A stretch of 64,000 nucleotides of DNA from an uncultured Nonlabens sp. (GTDB taxonomy: Bacteria > Bacteroidota > Bacteroidia > Flavobacteriales > Flavobacteriaceae): positions 310,001 to 374,000 of the forward strand of contig CANLKV010000001.1 of assembly GCA_947491755.1 (NCBI GenBank), read 5' to 3'. The notes below the pieces were generated by a model that was not told the DNA's origin, did not search any database, and saw only the letters and a program-made list of their open reading frames with translations. The translations under genes and the position numbers were made by a program. Of the stretch, positions 34,719 to 43,823 are shown one piece after another. How positions within the stretch are numbered: the first letter of the stretch is position 1; every line of letters starts with the position of its first letter.

Positions 34719-35996
34719 TTGCACATGCAACCTATGCCACATACAATGGGACCATCCTATGATTTTTATGCGATCGGGATCAGCTATCGTAAAGCTGATG
34801 CTGAAATGCGCGGGTCGTTTGCATTGAGTGATATGGCGATTGCCAATTTATTAGATCAAGCCAAAGCAGAAGGAATTCCTTCTTTAGCGGTAATTTCTAC
34901 GTGCAACCGTACCGAGTTGTATGGATTTGCTCGCCAGCCAGAAGAGCTCATACAGTTGCTATGCGCTCACTCACATGGCACCCTAGCCCAGTTTGAGCAA
35001 TATGCTTATGTACATCGCGAGGATGCTGCTATCCAGCATTTATTTCAAGTAGGTACGGGACTGGATAGCCAGATTCTAGGTGATTTTGAAATCATAGGGC
35101 AGCTTAAAATTGCTTTTAAAAAGGCCAAAAAGATCAATTTGCTCAATCCGTATATGGAACGGTTGATCAACGCAGTCATACAGGCAAGCAAGCGTATAAA
35201 AACAGAGACCCAACTGTCCAGTGGGGCGACATCAGTATCCTTTGCCAGTGCTCAATACATTTTAAATGAAGTAAAGGACTCTCAGGATAAGAGAATTTTG
35301 CTTTTCGGTACGGGTAAAATAGGTCGCAACACCTGTGAAAACCTGATTAAACACACCCAAAACAAGCAAATTACTTTAATCAACCGCACGAAAGATCGTG
35401 CAGAGCGCATTGCGGGAAAATTTGATCTGGTCGTAAAAGATTATGCACAGCTGGAAGAAGAAATAGCACAAACAGATATCATGATTGTGGCTACTGGTGC
35501 ACAAAACCCCACGGTGTCTAAAAATCTAATTGCTACTAACAGACCGTTGCTGTTGCTAGATCTTTCCATACCTCGCAATATAGATCCAGATGTGAGCGAG
35601 CTGGAAAATGTGACATTAATCCATCTGGATGAGTTATCACAAATCACTGAAAATACATTGCAAAATAGGGAGCACTTTATACCGCAAGCACAGCGTATTA
35701 TCCAGGATGTTCTTGTGGACTTTAACGCTTGGAGAGAATCGCGCAAATTTGCTCCTACTATGTTTGCCCTTAAAAACAAATTATCTGCGCTTAAAGAGGC
35801 AGAAATTAAGAGCAATCGCACAAAGATCAATAACTTCAATCAAGAGCAGGCAGATGTCATTGCAGATCGCATTATTCAAAAGATCGCTGGACATTTTGCA
35901 AATCATCTGCGCAATGAGGATGAAAATACCCAGCAGGCGATTGAATTGTTAAACAAAGTTTTTAAGCTAGAATCACAGACTGTAATTCATGAGTAA
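34719..35996 (+). CDS. hemA: Glutamyl-tRNA reductase
   Basis: 425 aa. First step of the C5 pathway to 5-aminolevulinate: reduces Glu-tRNA to glutamate-1-semialdehyde with NADPH. Catalytic Cys in ISTCNRTELYGF (about residue 65), the DSQILGDFEIIGQLK region, and the Rossmann motif LFGTGKIGRNTCENL (about 196). The C-terminal dimerisation helix runs to the end. Overlaps hemC by 8 bp, so both are co-expressed. The alternative ATG 34725/34734 would trim a few residues. Confidence 0.96.
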   Translation: MHMQPMPHTMGPSYDFYAIGISYRKADAEMRGSFALSDMAIANLLDQAKAEGIPSLAVISTCNRTELYGFARQPEELIQLLCAHSHGTLAQFEQYAYVHREDAAIQHLFQVGTGLDSQILGDFEIIGQLKIAFKKAKKINLLNPYMERLINAVIQASKRIKTETQLSSGATSVSFASAQYILNEVKDSQDKRILLFGTGKIGRNTCENLIKHTQNKQITLINRTKDRAERIAGKFDLVVKDYAQLEEEIAQTDIMIVATGAQNPTVSKNLIATNRPLLLLDLSIPRNIDPDVSELENVTLIHLDELSQITENTLQNREHFIPQAQRIIQDVLVDFNAWRESRKFAPTMFALKNKLSALKEAEIKSNRTKINNFNQEQADVIADRIIQKIAGHFANHLRNEDENTQQAIELLNKVFKLESQTVIHE

Positions 35997-36936
35997 GGCA
36001 ATACGTATAGGCACTCGTGATAGCGAGCTGGCCATGTGGCAAGCGCGCACTGTTCAAAAGCAGCTAGAATCTCTAGGGCACAAGACAGAATTATTACCCG
36101 TAAAATCTCAAGGGGACCTCAATCTAGACGAGCCATTATACGAGATGGGAATAACCGGTATTTTTACTAAAACGCTGGATGTTGCACTAGTCAAAGGCTC
36201 GATAGATATTGCCGTACACAGTTTGAAAGACGTGCCTACACAAATGCCTCACGGCATGATCCAGGCAGCCGTACTAGAACGCGCCGACTCTAGAGACATT
36301 CTTGTTTATAAAAATGGGTTTAACCCAGATGACGCTATGACTATTGCCACGGGCAGTTTGCGTCGCAAGTCGCAATGGCTGCACATGTACCCACAACACC
36401 AGGTGGTCGATTTGCGTGGTAATGTAAATACACGACTGGCAAAACTACAGTCTAACAAGGACTGGAACGCCGCTATTTTTGCAAAAGCAGGACTGGAACG
36501 CATCAATATTTTACCCCACCTGAAATCTGGCTATGGACTGGAATTTTCGCATCTAGACAGTTTTACTTGCGCTCCAGCGCAGGGCGCTATGATGGTAGCA
36601 GCGATGCAAGACAATACTCCTGTTGTAGACGCGGTAAAACAACTTAATCATCTAGAAACCCAACTGTGTGTAGATGTAGAGCGACTCTTTTTAAGGTCAT
36701 TAGAAGGTGGCTGTACTGCACCCATAGGGGCTCACGCTACCATTACCAATGGGACGCTGCATTTTTATGGTTGTTTGCTATCTCTAGATGGATCACAGCT
36801 TATTGACACGAGAGGCACGTGTACTACACTCGACACGCACAGCTTATTAGAATTTGCGAACCAGCAAGCACAACAGGTGATCAATAATGGTGGCCTGGCG
36901 TTAATGGCACAAATTAAAAACACGCTCGAGCAATAA
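35989..36936 (+). CDS. hemC: Hydroxymethylbilane synthase (porphobilinogen deaminase)
   Basis: 315 aa. Joins four porphobilinogens to hydroxymethylbilane. Motifs: RIGTRDSELAMWQA at the start, HSLKDVPTQMPHG, the cofactor-binding SLRRKSQWL and LRGNVNTRLAKL, and the dipyrromethane-cofactor Cys in LEGGCTAPIGAHA (about 245). Begins inside the end of hemA. No hemD or hemE follows; the next gene is cvpA. Confidence 0.96.
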   Translation: MSKAIRIGTRDSELAMWQARTVQKQLESLGHKTELLPVKSQGDLNLDEPLYEMGITGIFTKTLDVALVKGSIDIAVHSLKDVPTQMPHGMIQAAVLERADSRDILVYKNGFNPDDAMTIATGSLRRKSQWLHMYPQHQVVDLRGNVNTRLAKLQSNKDWNAAIFAKAGLERINILPHLKSGYGLEFSHLDSFTCAPAQGAMMVAAMQDNTPVVDAVKQLNHLETQLCVDVERLFLRSLEGGCTAPIGAHATITNGTLHFYGCLLSLDGSQLIDTRGTCTTLDTHSLLEFANQQAQQVINNGGLALMAQIKNTLEQ

Positions 36937-36999
36937 AACGCGTGTTATTGAAATAAATCAGATCCAGCAGGAGCCTGTGGCATTGCGTATATTAGCCGA

Positions 37000-37563
37000 A
37001 TGAATTGGTTAGATATTGCATTATTAATACTTCTATTGATAGGTCTCTGGAAGGGATTTCTCAACGGTTTTTTTGTAGAACTTACATCGCTAGTGGCTCT
37101 AGTGGCGGCTATTTATGGAGCGATACATTTTTCAAATTATGCTGGGGACTGGTTGCTCACCCATACTCAATGGGATGCCAGCACGGTTACCATCGTAAGT
37201 TTTATCGCAACATTTATCATTATCATTTTAGTGATCACTTATGCAGGTAAGCTGGTAACAAAGCTTGTCAACACGATTCAGTTAAGCTTTCTTAACAAGA
37301 TCGCAGGTGGGGCTTTTGGCATGCTCAAGCTTGCCTTTATAGGCAGCGTGATCATCATGTTTATCAATAGTGCTGGTAGCGAAATACAGCTTATCGATCG
37401 CGATACACAAGACGCAAGTATCGTGTACCCTTATGTAGAGCCTGTGGCTCCTTATTTGTTGCCTAAAATTCTAGAGGAGGCAGGAAATATTGATCGGCAA
37501 ATACGCAACACACAAAAAGAAAAAATGGTAGAGGAAGAAGAAGATCCTGCGGGCTCTAGATAG
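37000..37563 (+). CDS. CvpA family membrane protein
   Basis: 187 aa with four membrane helices and the CvpA start MNWLDIALLILLLIGLWKGF. The acidic/basic C-terminal tail (KEKMVEEEEDPAGSR) is cytoplasmic. CvpA proteins are linked to colicin V production, biofilm and envelope stress in other bacteria; the role here is open. Its stop abuts the stop of the convergent Bat operon. Confidence 0.88.
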   Translation: MNWLDIALLILLLIGLWKGFLNGFFVELTSLVALVAAIYGAIHFSNYAGDWLLTHTQWDASTVTIVSFIATFIIIILVITYAGKLVTKLVNTIQLSFLNKIAGGAFGMLKLAFIGSVIIMFINSAGSEIQLIDRDTQDASIVYPYVEPVAPYLLPKILEEAGNIDRQIRNTQKEKMVEEEEDPAGSR

Positions 37564-38337
37564 CTAGAGCTTGCGCAAATCTTTTACAGGCATCCAGGAT
37601 TGAGAGCCATTTGCTACTTCAATTTTTGCCCAGTTCTCATACTCCTCAATCACTGTCACTTTTGTACCCTCGTGTATGGCAAAGCTTGCGGCAGCACTTG
37701 TTTTAGGCTCTGTTCTAGTGATAGTTTCCGCGCTATAAACGATGGCCTGTTCATTGTTTTCTTTCCATTGCTGCGATACGCTAGCTGCACTTACAGCGCC
37801 TATAGTTACTAATAACAACAGCAGCGATAAAATAAACATGAATCGTTTTTTACCCGCAGTAGCTGCATAATGATATAAAATAAAGAATAGCGCTGCCAGC
37901 ATTGCTGCCATAATGCTTACATAAGCCCAATTATTAACGGAAAGTGAGGATACCAGGTTCTCTAATCCGGTCTGCCATGGATTGCTAGCCCCTTTTTCTA
38001 CCGTATCTACTCGCAGTTGTTGTGCAAACTGCAGGTTGTTTAGAACGTCTTTGTTATCAGGGTCTAACTGCAACGCCTTTTCATAATAGTATATCGCTGG
38101 TCCTACTTGATTGAGCTTATAATGGGCATTCGCAAGATTGAAATATACCTCTACACTGTGCTGTCCCGATTGCAATATTGATTCATATAATGGGATCGCC
38201 TCTTGATAATTATCTGCTGTGTATAGCGTGTTCGCTTTTGCGAAAGCGGTTTCTCCTAACAGGCTATCATTCACTTCTTGAGCTATAGAGGTGTTAAAGA
38301 CACCCAGTACCATCACCAAAATCCAGAATCTCATCAC
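37564..38337 (-). CDS. batE: BatE-like TPR-SH3 membrane protein
   Basis: 257 aa. Signal/anchor, two TPR units (YQEAIPLYESILQSG, GPAIYYYEKALQLDPDNKDV), two membrane helices (about 136-180), and a C-terminal bacterial SH3 domain (HEGTKVTVIEEYENWAKIEV). Last gene of the Bat operon, whose products are thought to form an envelope complex for aerotolerance or stress. A variant palindromic repeat in frame gives ETAFAKANT near the N-terminus. Confidence 0.85.
   Translation of the reverse strand: MMRFWILVMVLGVFNTSIAQEVNDSLLGETAFAKANTLYTADNYQEAIPLYESILQSGQHSVEVYFNLANAHYKLNQVGPAIYYYEKALQLDPDNKDVLNNLQFAQQLRVDTVEKGASNPWQTGLENLVSSLSVNNWAYVSIMAAMLAALFFILYHYAATAGKKRFMFILSLLLLLVTIGAVSAASVSQQWKENNEQAIVYSAETITRTEPKTSAAASFAIHEGTKVTVIEEYENWAKIEVANGSQSWMPVKDLRKL
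38231..38249. repeat. Palindromic repeat (copy 3, inside batE)
   Basis: TTCGCTTTTGCGAAAGCGG; one substitution from the perfect core. Encodes AFAKA in the batE frame. Confidence 0.85.
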
Positions 38338-40074
38338 CTAATTTATTTGTTTATCTAATTGGTTTATTACCGCACTCGCTTTTTCATAATCTTGCTGCAT
38401 GCTGGTATTAGTAGCAGGAGCATATCGCGCCATTTCGGCACTGGACAATAATTCCATAAACTGCTGGCGTGCCTCTGGTTGTACATAACGTTGCTGTAAA
38501 AGTTCATCCACACGCTGCTTTGTCATCTCTGCCGTGGTAATTTTAAGCTTAGATTTTAAGAAATTATGAAGCGCCCTCTCTAGGCTTTCATAAAACAACT
38601 CGGCATTACCTATATGCTTACGTGCCTCAGACAGATAGCGTTTGCTCAGTTTATTTGCCTTACGCACCTTTCTACCTTGCACATCTGATTCCAGCACATG
38701 ACGGCGTTTTTTAACCAGCAATACCAGCGGGATCAATAAAAAGATGCCGCCTAGAATACTCCAGTAAACAATCGTTCCATAAAACGGAGTCGTAGCAACT
38801 GGCTGTAATGAGGTCGTGGTTTTTATAAAAGAAAAGCTTTGACTGGCGTCCAGCACATTGGTGCCTGCTACAGGAGCGGTTACTGCTGGGCCAGAAACCT
38901 CTATGCGCGTCTCGCCGCTGTTGATGGTTTTATAACGCCGTGCCGATGGATCAAAGTAACTAAACTCTACATCTGGTAGATTATAAACCCCTCCAGACTG
39001 GGGAACAATCGTGTAGTTATCTGTAATACTGCCTCGTACACCGCTATAGGTAGTACGGGTTTTATCCACACGCTCTGGCTCATACATCTCTAGACGGGCC
39101 GGCACCTCTAAGGATGGTAATTGCATGAGCTGCAAATTACCAGTACCGCTCGCTGTAACGCTCGCTGTAAGGCTCTCACCTGCCTCTAGCTGTGCTTTAT
39201 TAAGAGCTACCGTAAAATCAAATTGACCTACAGCACCAGTAAAACTAGCAGGGCGACCCGCTAGCGGTAAATCCTTCACATCAATAGCTCGTGCGCCTGC
39301 TGTAACTCGCAGTCGCTCACTGGTCATAAAGGAACGCCCAAAAAAGTCACGTCGTCCAGAAGGCACCTGCACATTAACATCCAGCACCAGTGGCTCTATA
39401 TTTAATTTGCCTGTTTTTTGTGGGTATAAAATGACCTCTCGCAATACCAAATAACGGTATTCTTGTCCCTTATAAGTGCCGCGGCGCACTTGCTGGTCAC
39501 GATTATCGATATTTTGGGACCAGAAATCAGCGTACTTAGGACTATCAGTTTCTGTCCAGCCGTCTATCCCACTATTATTAGATACATAAAGTTTGTAGAC
39601 TACTCTGATAGCCTCGTTTAAATAGGGGGTTTCGTTAGAAACCTCAGCCACCAGGTGGATGTTTTGCTCTGGTATTTCTCGAGTGCTGCCCGCCTCTCGA
39701 GGCTCTTCAATTGCCTGAGTGACTTGAATGGTAAAAAGATCAGTCGTGTATTCCTCACCCTTATAAGTCATGGTGGCTGCTGCAATCGTTTTAGTTCCTG
39801 TACTTTCAGGAGCCAAAATGTAGGTATATGACTTCGTAAACGTTCCCTTACCATTGACATAGCTTTGCGATATGCCCTGTATGGGGCCACTTGCAATTCT
39901 AAAACCATCAAAGCTAGGTGGTGAGAATTGATCGCCGTCTACATTCATTTTAAACTCTACCCGCAAACGTTCATTTAAGGCAATAGCATCCCTGGTGGCA
40001 GTGCCTGTAAAACTTACCTGAGCTTGCAGTGTCGTTGTAATAAACAATAAGAATAGAATTGCTACTCTCTTCAT
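38338..40074 (-). CDS. batD: BatD family protein
   Basis: 578 aa. Signal peptide (VAILFLLFITTTLQAQ), then BatD/oxygen-tolerance beta domains with the opening VSFTGTATRDAIALNERLRV, one membrane helix near residue 430 (YWSILGGIFLLIPLVLLV) and a cytoplasmic helical tail. Probably the periplasmic scaffold of the Bat complex. The gene is directly joined to batC on one side (stop/start without spacing) and batE on the other. Confidence 0.9.
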   Translation of the reverse strand: MKRVAILFLLFITTTLQAQVSFTGTATRDAIALNERLRVEFKMNVDGDQFSPPSFDGFRIASGPIQGISQSYVNGKGTFTKSYTYILAPESTGTKTIAAATMTYKGEEYTTDLFTIQVTQAIEEPREAGSTREIPEQNIHLVAEVSNETPYLNEAIRVVYKLYVSNNSGIDGWTETDSPKYADFWSQNIDNRDQQVRRGTYKGQEYRYLVLREVILYPQKTGKLNIEPLVLDVNVQVPSGRRDFFGRSFMTSERLRVTAGARAIDVKDLPLAGRPASFTGAVGQFDFTVALNKAQLEAGESLTASVTASGTGNLQLMQLPSLEVPARLEMYEPERVDKTRTTYSGVRGSITDNYTIVPQSGGVYNLPDVEFSYFDPSARRYKTINSGETRIEVSGPAVTAPVAGTNVLDASQSFSFIKTTTSLQPVATTPFYGTIVYWSILGGIFLLIPLVLLVKKRRHVLESDVQGRKVRKANKLSKRYLSEARKHIGNAELFYESLERALHNFLKSKLKITTAEMTKQRVDELLQQRYVQPEARQQFMELLSSAEMARYAPATNTSMQQDYEKASAVINQLDKQIN

Positions 40075-40923
40075 TTACCAGTCTTTATCAGTTTTAACTT
40101 TGCGGCCCTGGGCCTTTTTTGCATTGATCTTATCCTGAATTTTTTGCTCTTCATTATTCATGGCCTCTAAGATCTGTCGTATTTGTTGAGGAGTCATTTG
40201 GCCCTCTATCCTGCGCTGTGGTTGTTTGCCTTCCTGTTCTTTAGGCTGGCCGTCACCATCCTGACCTTCCTGGTTCTCACCTTGTGGATTGTCTTGACCT
40301 TCTCCCTTATCTTTTTGATTTTGATCGCCCTGTTTCTCCTGGTCACCTGGATTATCACCGCCTGAATTTTCATCCTGGTCGCCATCTTTATTCTGTTGCT
40401 CCTCCTCGTTATCGCCTTTTTCCTGTTTGTCTTTATTGTCGTCACCGCCGCCACCGCCGCCTTGTTTTTCTTGCTCTTCTTTAGCAAGTGCCAGATTGTA
40501 GCGTGTCTCATCGTCTGTAGGGTCATTGCGCAAGGCGTTTTTATAAGCCTCGACCGCCTCTGCATACTGCTTATTTTCTAGAAAGGTGTTTCCTAAATTA
40601 TGAAAAGCACGGTGCCGGTCTGCCTTTGATGTAGCCGTAGTTGCCGCACTGCGGTAATTTTGCGATGCGTTGTATTTCTTACCATTGTTATAATACAAAT
40701 TGCCCATGTTATAGGCAGCCTCGGTACTTTCTGGTTGCAAGGCTTTGGCCTTTCGATAGGAAGCTTCTGCTTTGGCAAAATTGTCACTAGAGGCATACTC
40801 TTGCCCTTGAGCCATAGCAGCCTCATAGGAGCTGTTATCGGGTTGTTGTGTTTGCGCTTTCGCGAAAGCGAACCCCATCAACATCCAGAAAACAATGATC
40901 AAAAGTGACTTATTATTATTCAT
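40075..40923 (-). CDS. batC: BatC-like TPR protein
   Basis: 282 aa. Signal peptide with the palindromic repeat in frame (MGFAFAKAQ), TPR units (FAKAEASYRKAKALQPESTE; YAEAVEAYKNALRNDPTDDE), then a low-complexity Gln/Asp/Glu/Gly/Lys tail of about 100 residues (QEKQGGGGGGDDNKDKQEKG) and RIEGQMTPQQIRQILEAM. Overlaps batB by 8 bp. Periplasmic, probably an adaptor of the Bat complex. Confidence 0.88.
   Translation of the reverse strand: MNNNKSLLIIVFWMLMGFAFAKAQTQQPDNSSYEAAMAQGQEYASSDNFAKAEASYRKAKALQPESTEAAYNMGNLYYNNGKKYNASQNYRSAATTATSKADRHRAFHNLGNTFLENKQYAEAVEAYKNALRNDPTDDETRYNLALAKEEQEKQGGGGGGDDNKDKQEKGDNEEEQQNKDGDQDENSGGDNPGDQEKQGDQNQKDKGEGQDNPQGENQEGQDGDGQPKEQEGKQPQRRIEGQMTPQQIRQILEAMNNEEQKIQDKINAKKAQGRKVKTDKDW
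40853..40872. repeat. Palindromic repeat (copy 4, inside batC signal-peptide region)
   Basis: TGCGCTTTCGCGAAAGCGAA; encodes FAFAKA at the signal-peptide cleavage site. Confidence 0.9.
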
Positions 40924-41944
40924 TAAAAAGGTTTAATTTTTTAATCCATCCGGTTTTTCTGTTGGTATAGAACAATTCTAGAATCAAGAAGAATAGCCCT
41001 ATCCCAAGAAACCACTGAAATTGAGAGGCAAAATCTGCATATTGCTGGGATTCAAAAGCTACTTTATCAATTCCAGAAAGCTCTTCTTGCAGCGCCTCTA
41101 TTGCTGCTGCAGTAATCGTACCATCAATGTACACCCCATTACCTGCTTGTGCAATTTCTGTCAAAGTTTCAGTATTAAGGGTAGTAATTACCGTATTGCC
41201 CTCGTTGTCTTTTTTAAAAGATTGGGTAACACCATTGCGTTTTATAGGGATGGTACCGCCTTTTTCTGTGCCCACACCTATCGTAATGATGCGCAAGCCT
41301 TTATCTGCTGCATTTTCTGCCATGGCAATCGCCTCCCCTTCATGATCCTCGCCATCGCTTATAATTACCAGCACTTTAGAGGCCTCGCTGTTGTCGCTGT
41401 AATAGCTTTCTGCCAGCTGGATCGCCTCTGCAATAGCGGTTCCCTGACTGGAAATAAGATCGGTATTGAGCGCTTGTAAGAACATTTTTGCACTTCCATA
41501 ATCGGTAGTGATAGGAAGTTGCGGTACGGCACTACCGGCATAGGCTATTAAACCTATACGGTCGCTGGCTAGGTTGTTGATAATCTGGGTGACCAGCTGC
41601 TGGGATTTTTGCAATCGACTGGGGGCAATATCTTCTGCCAGCATGGATTTTGAAACGTCTACTGCAAAAACAATATCCACACCCTCGCGATCTACGGTCT
41701 CTAGTTTTGTACCGGCTTTAGGATTAACCAGAGCGATGGTAATAAAAAGTATCGCCACGCAAATGGTAACCAATTTTAAAATAGGCTTGAACCAGGAGCG
41801 GTCTGGTATGAGGTGATCTAGCATTTCTTTTTCTGCAAACTTGCGCTGTGCACGAACTTTCCAGAATGAAAGCCCTAAAAATAACAGCACGATCACTGGA
41901 ATCATGAGCAATAACCAAAAGAATATTTTCTCTTCTAGGATCAT
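40916..41944 (-). CDS. batB: BatB-like VWA domain membrane protein
   Basis: 342 aa. Membrane helices at about 7-28, 58-77 and near 310-330, enclosing a von Willebrand A domain with MIDAS motif DVSKSMLAEDI and LVISDGEDHEGE. The partner VWA protein BatA is two genes upstream. Together they probably form the membrane core of the Bat complex. Stop overlaps batC start. Confidence 0.9.
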   Translation of the reverse strand: MILEEKIFFWLLLMIPVIVLLFLGLSFWKVRAQRKFAEKEMLDHLIPDRSWFKPILKLVTICVAILFITIALVNPKAGTKLETVDREGVDIVFAVDVSKSMLAEDIAPSRLQKSQQLVTQIINNLASDRIGLIAYAGSAVPQLPITTDYGSAKMFLQALNTDLISSQGTAIAEAIQLAESYYSDNSEASKVLVIISDGEDHEGEAIAMAENAADKGLRIITIGVGTEKGGTIPIKRNGVTQSFKKDNEGNTVITTLNTETLTEIAQAGNGVYIDGTITAAAIEALQEELSGIDKVAFESQQYADFASQFQWFLGIGLFFLILELFYTNRKTGWIKKLNLFNE

Positions 41945-41945
41945 A

Positions 41946-42728
41946 CTAATTTACGTTTGGGTTGTTTATGGGTGGCACAAGCACCGCAGGCTCATACCCT
42001 ATTTCTTGATCATTTTTATACACAGTAAGAGACGCTGGCGGTGTGTTTGAGGTACCTAGCCTATGGATGCCACATAGATAAGTGTATGCACCGTTTTTAA
42101 ATACATAGGAATGGTTGCCACCAGTGCCCTCTCGCACATATTGCCCATTACTAAGGATAAGGTCTGGTGCTTGCCCCTTATCAGTCTGTGCAGGCCAGGA
42201 AGCATACCGATAATTACCGTCTGTCGTAGCATCGATCCTCACGTCAAATTTTGCTGTGCGCAACAATAGTACGGGACTCTCATAATCGTTTACACTCGCA
42301 TGCCGTTGTAATTTATCACGATCGATCCACTGCTGGCGTTGCTCCTTTTCTAGGGCGGTTTCATTATTCAGTCTTATCAGTTTCCCTTGTTCATCCAGCC
42401 ATAGTGTACCGCGATCAAACATGATTCCCTGATAACCTACAATAGCCCAATCATCTTCTATACTTGAGCTGGCTATGGATTCTTTAAGCGCCTTATCAAA
42501 TAGAGCAGCATATTGTTCCGTAAAAGCTAGTGTGTCTTGAATATCAATAAGCGGATAAGATCGCTCCAGTGGATAACGCACCGCTTGTTTGAGATAATTT
42601 GTATCGTTATCTTTTATAGCATAGATAAATTGTTGTACTGCTGCGGTATTAGAATCATCCCACTGCTGCGCCATCGCAGGAACACCCAAGCTATAAAACA
42701 CCATTAAAACAATAATCCCTTTTTTCAT
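41946..42728 (-). CDS. Secreted protein of unknown function inserted in the Bat operon
   Basis: 260 aa. Signal peptide (KKGIIVLMVFYSLGVPAMAQ), no known domain. Seen: AVRYPLERSYPLIDIQDTLA, an NTF2-like or DUF-type pattern often found in small periplasmic proteins, and a C-terminal beta-rich part with PASLTVYKNDQEIGYEP. It lies between batA and batB, with an 81-bp gap to batA and 1 bp to batB. The position suggests a periplasmic partner of the VWA pair or a recent insertion. Confidence 0.65.
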   Translation of the reverse strand: MKKGIIVLMVFYSLGVPAMAQQWDDSNTAAVQQFIYAIKDNDTNYLKQAVRYPLERSYPLIDIQDTLAFTEQYAALFDKALKESIASSSIEDDWAIVGYQGIMFDRGTLWLDEQGKLIRLNNETALEKEQRQQWIDRDKLQRHASVNDYESPVLLLRTAKFDVRIDATTDGNYRYASWPAQTDKGQAPDLILSNGQYVREGTGGNHSYVFKNGAYTYLCGIHRLGTSNTPPASLTVYKNDQEIGYEPAVLVPPINNPNVN

Positions 42729-42809
42729 CTACTATTTATACTTTCTTAAGCCCTTTAAACTTGTGTATCACCAGTTGATCACATGCAGCGTTTGCTCTCA
42801 CGATTCTAT

Positions 42810-43823
42810 TTAAGCAGCGGTCCTGAATAATGTATATCTCAACAACAGCTCCAGTCCTAATAACCCCATAGCAATCAACACCAGCGGGCGAAACATTTCT
42901 TGTACATTATAAAATTTAAACTCCTCAATTTCGGTGGTTTCTAGCTGGTCGATCTCTTCATAAATTTCTTCCAGTTTATCATTGTTTGTCGCCCGGTAAT
43001 ATTTACCACCAGTATCTGCAGCGATTTGTTTCATTAAATCTTCATCAATCTCTACAGGGGCCATGGCAAACCTAAATGTACCATTAGGGTTTTGCGCTAC
43101 TGGCGAGGGAGCATTACCATTAGTTCCTATACCAATTGTATAGACCTTAATGCCAAATTCTACTGACAGCTCGCTAGCAATTTTAGGATCAATAAAACCG
43201 CTGTTATTGACTCCATCAGTCATTAAAATGATCACCTTACTATCGCTAGTACTTTCTTTAAGTCGATTCACGGCCGTAGCAAGTCCCATTCCTATTGCTG
43301 TTCCGTTTTCTAAAACATTAGTGTATTCAATACTTTCTACTGCTCTTATGGTAATGCTTTGATCTGTAGTGATAGGTGTTTTGGTATAACTCTCTCCAGC
43401 ATATACTACCACACCTATACGATCGCTAGGACGTCCTTTAATAAAATCTAGCGCTACTCTTTTGGTAGCTTCCAGACGATCTGGTTTTAAATCTTGTGCA
43501 AGCATACTTGCACTGACATCTACCGCAAGAACGATATCGATCCCCTCGGTAGTGCTAGTTTTTGTATTGACATCTGTAGTTTGTGGTCTTGCTAAAGCAA
43601 TGATAATAAGTGACAGCGCTAGCAATCGCAATACGAGCAATACTGGTCGCAATCGTGCCAGTAGCGAGTAACTTGAATCAAATCCTTGCAATGACGAGAT
43701 ACGTACATCTGCATTCTGGTTTTTGCCCTTCCATATATAGAAAGCAATGATAGCTGGCAAGACCAGTAGTAACCAGAAAAATTCTGGATCTACAAACTCC
43801 ATTTTATTCCACCATTGTATCAT
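42810..43823 (-). CDS. batA: BatA-like VWA domain membrane protein
   Basis: 337 aa. MIDAS motif DVSASMLAQDL (about residue 97) and VIILMTDGVNNSG, with flanking membrane helices at the N-terminus, about 59-77 and the C-terminus. Paralogue of batB. Overlaps the upstream 545-aa gene by 4 bp. Core of the Bat system. Confidence 0.9.
   Translation of the reverse strand: MIQWWNKMEFVDPEFFWLLLVLPAIIAFYIWKGKNQNADVRISSLQGFDSSYSLLARLRPVLLVLRLLALSLIIIALARPQTTDVNTKTSTTEGIDIVLAVDVSASMLAQDLKPDRLEATKRVALDFIKGRPSDRIGVVVYAGESYTKTPITTDQSITIRAVESIEYTNVLENGTAIGMGLATAVNRLKESTSDSKVIILMTDGVNNSGFIDPKIASELSVEFGIKVYTIGIGTNGNAPSPVAQNPNGTFRFAMAPVEIDEDLMKQIAADTGGKYYRATNNDKLEEIYEEIDQLETTEIEEFKFYNVQEMFRPLVLIAMGLLGLELLLRYTLFRTAA

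Noticed and set aside
40183..40581. Hydrophobic plus-strand frames opposite batC
   Set aside because: They arise from the Gln/Asp/Lys low-complexity tail of batC read backwards.
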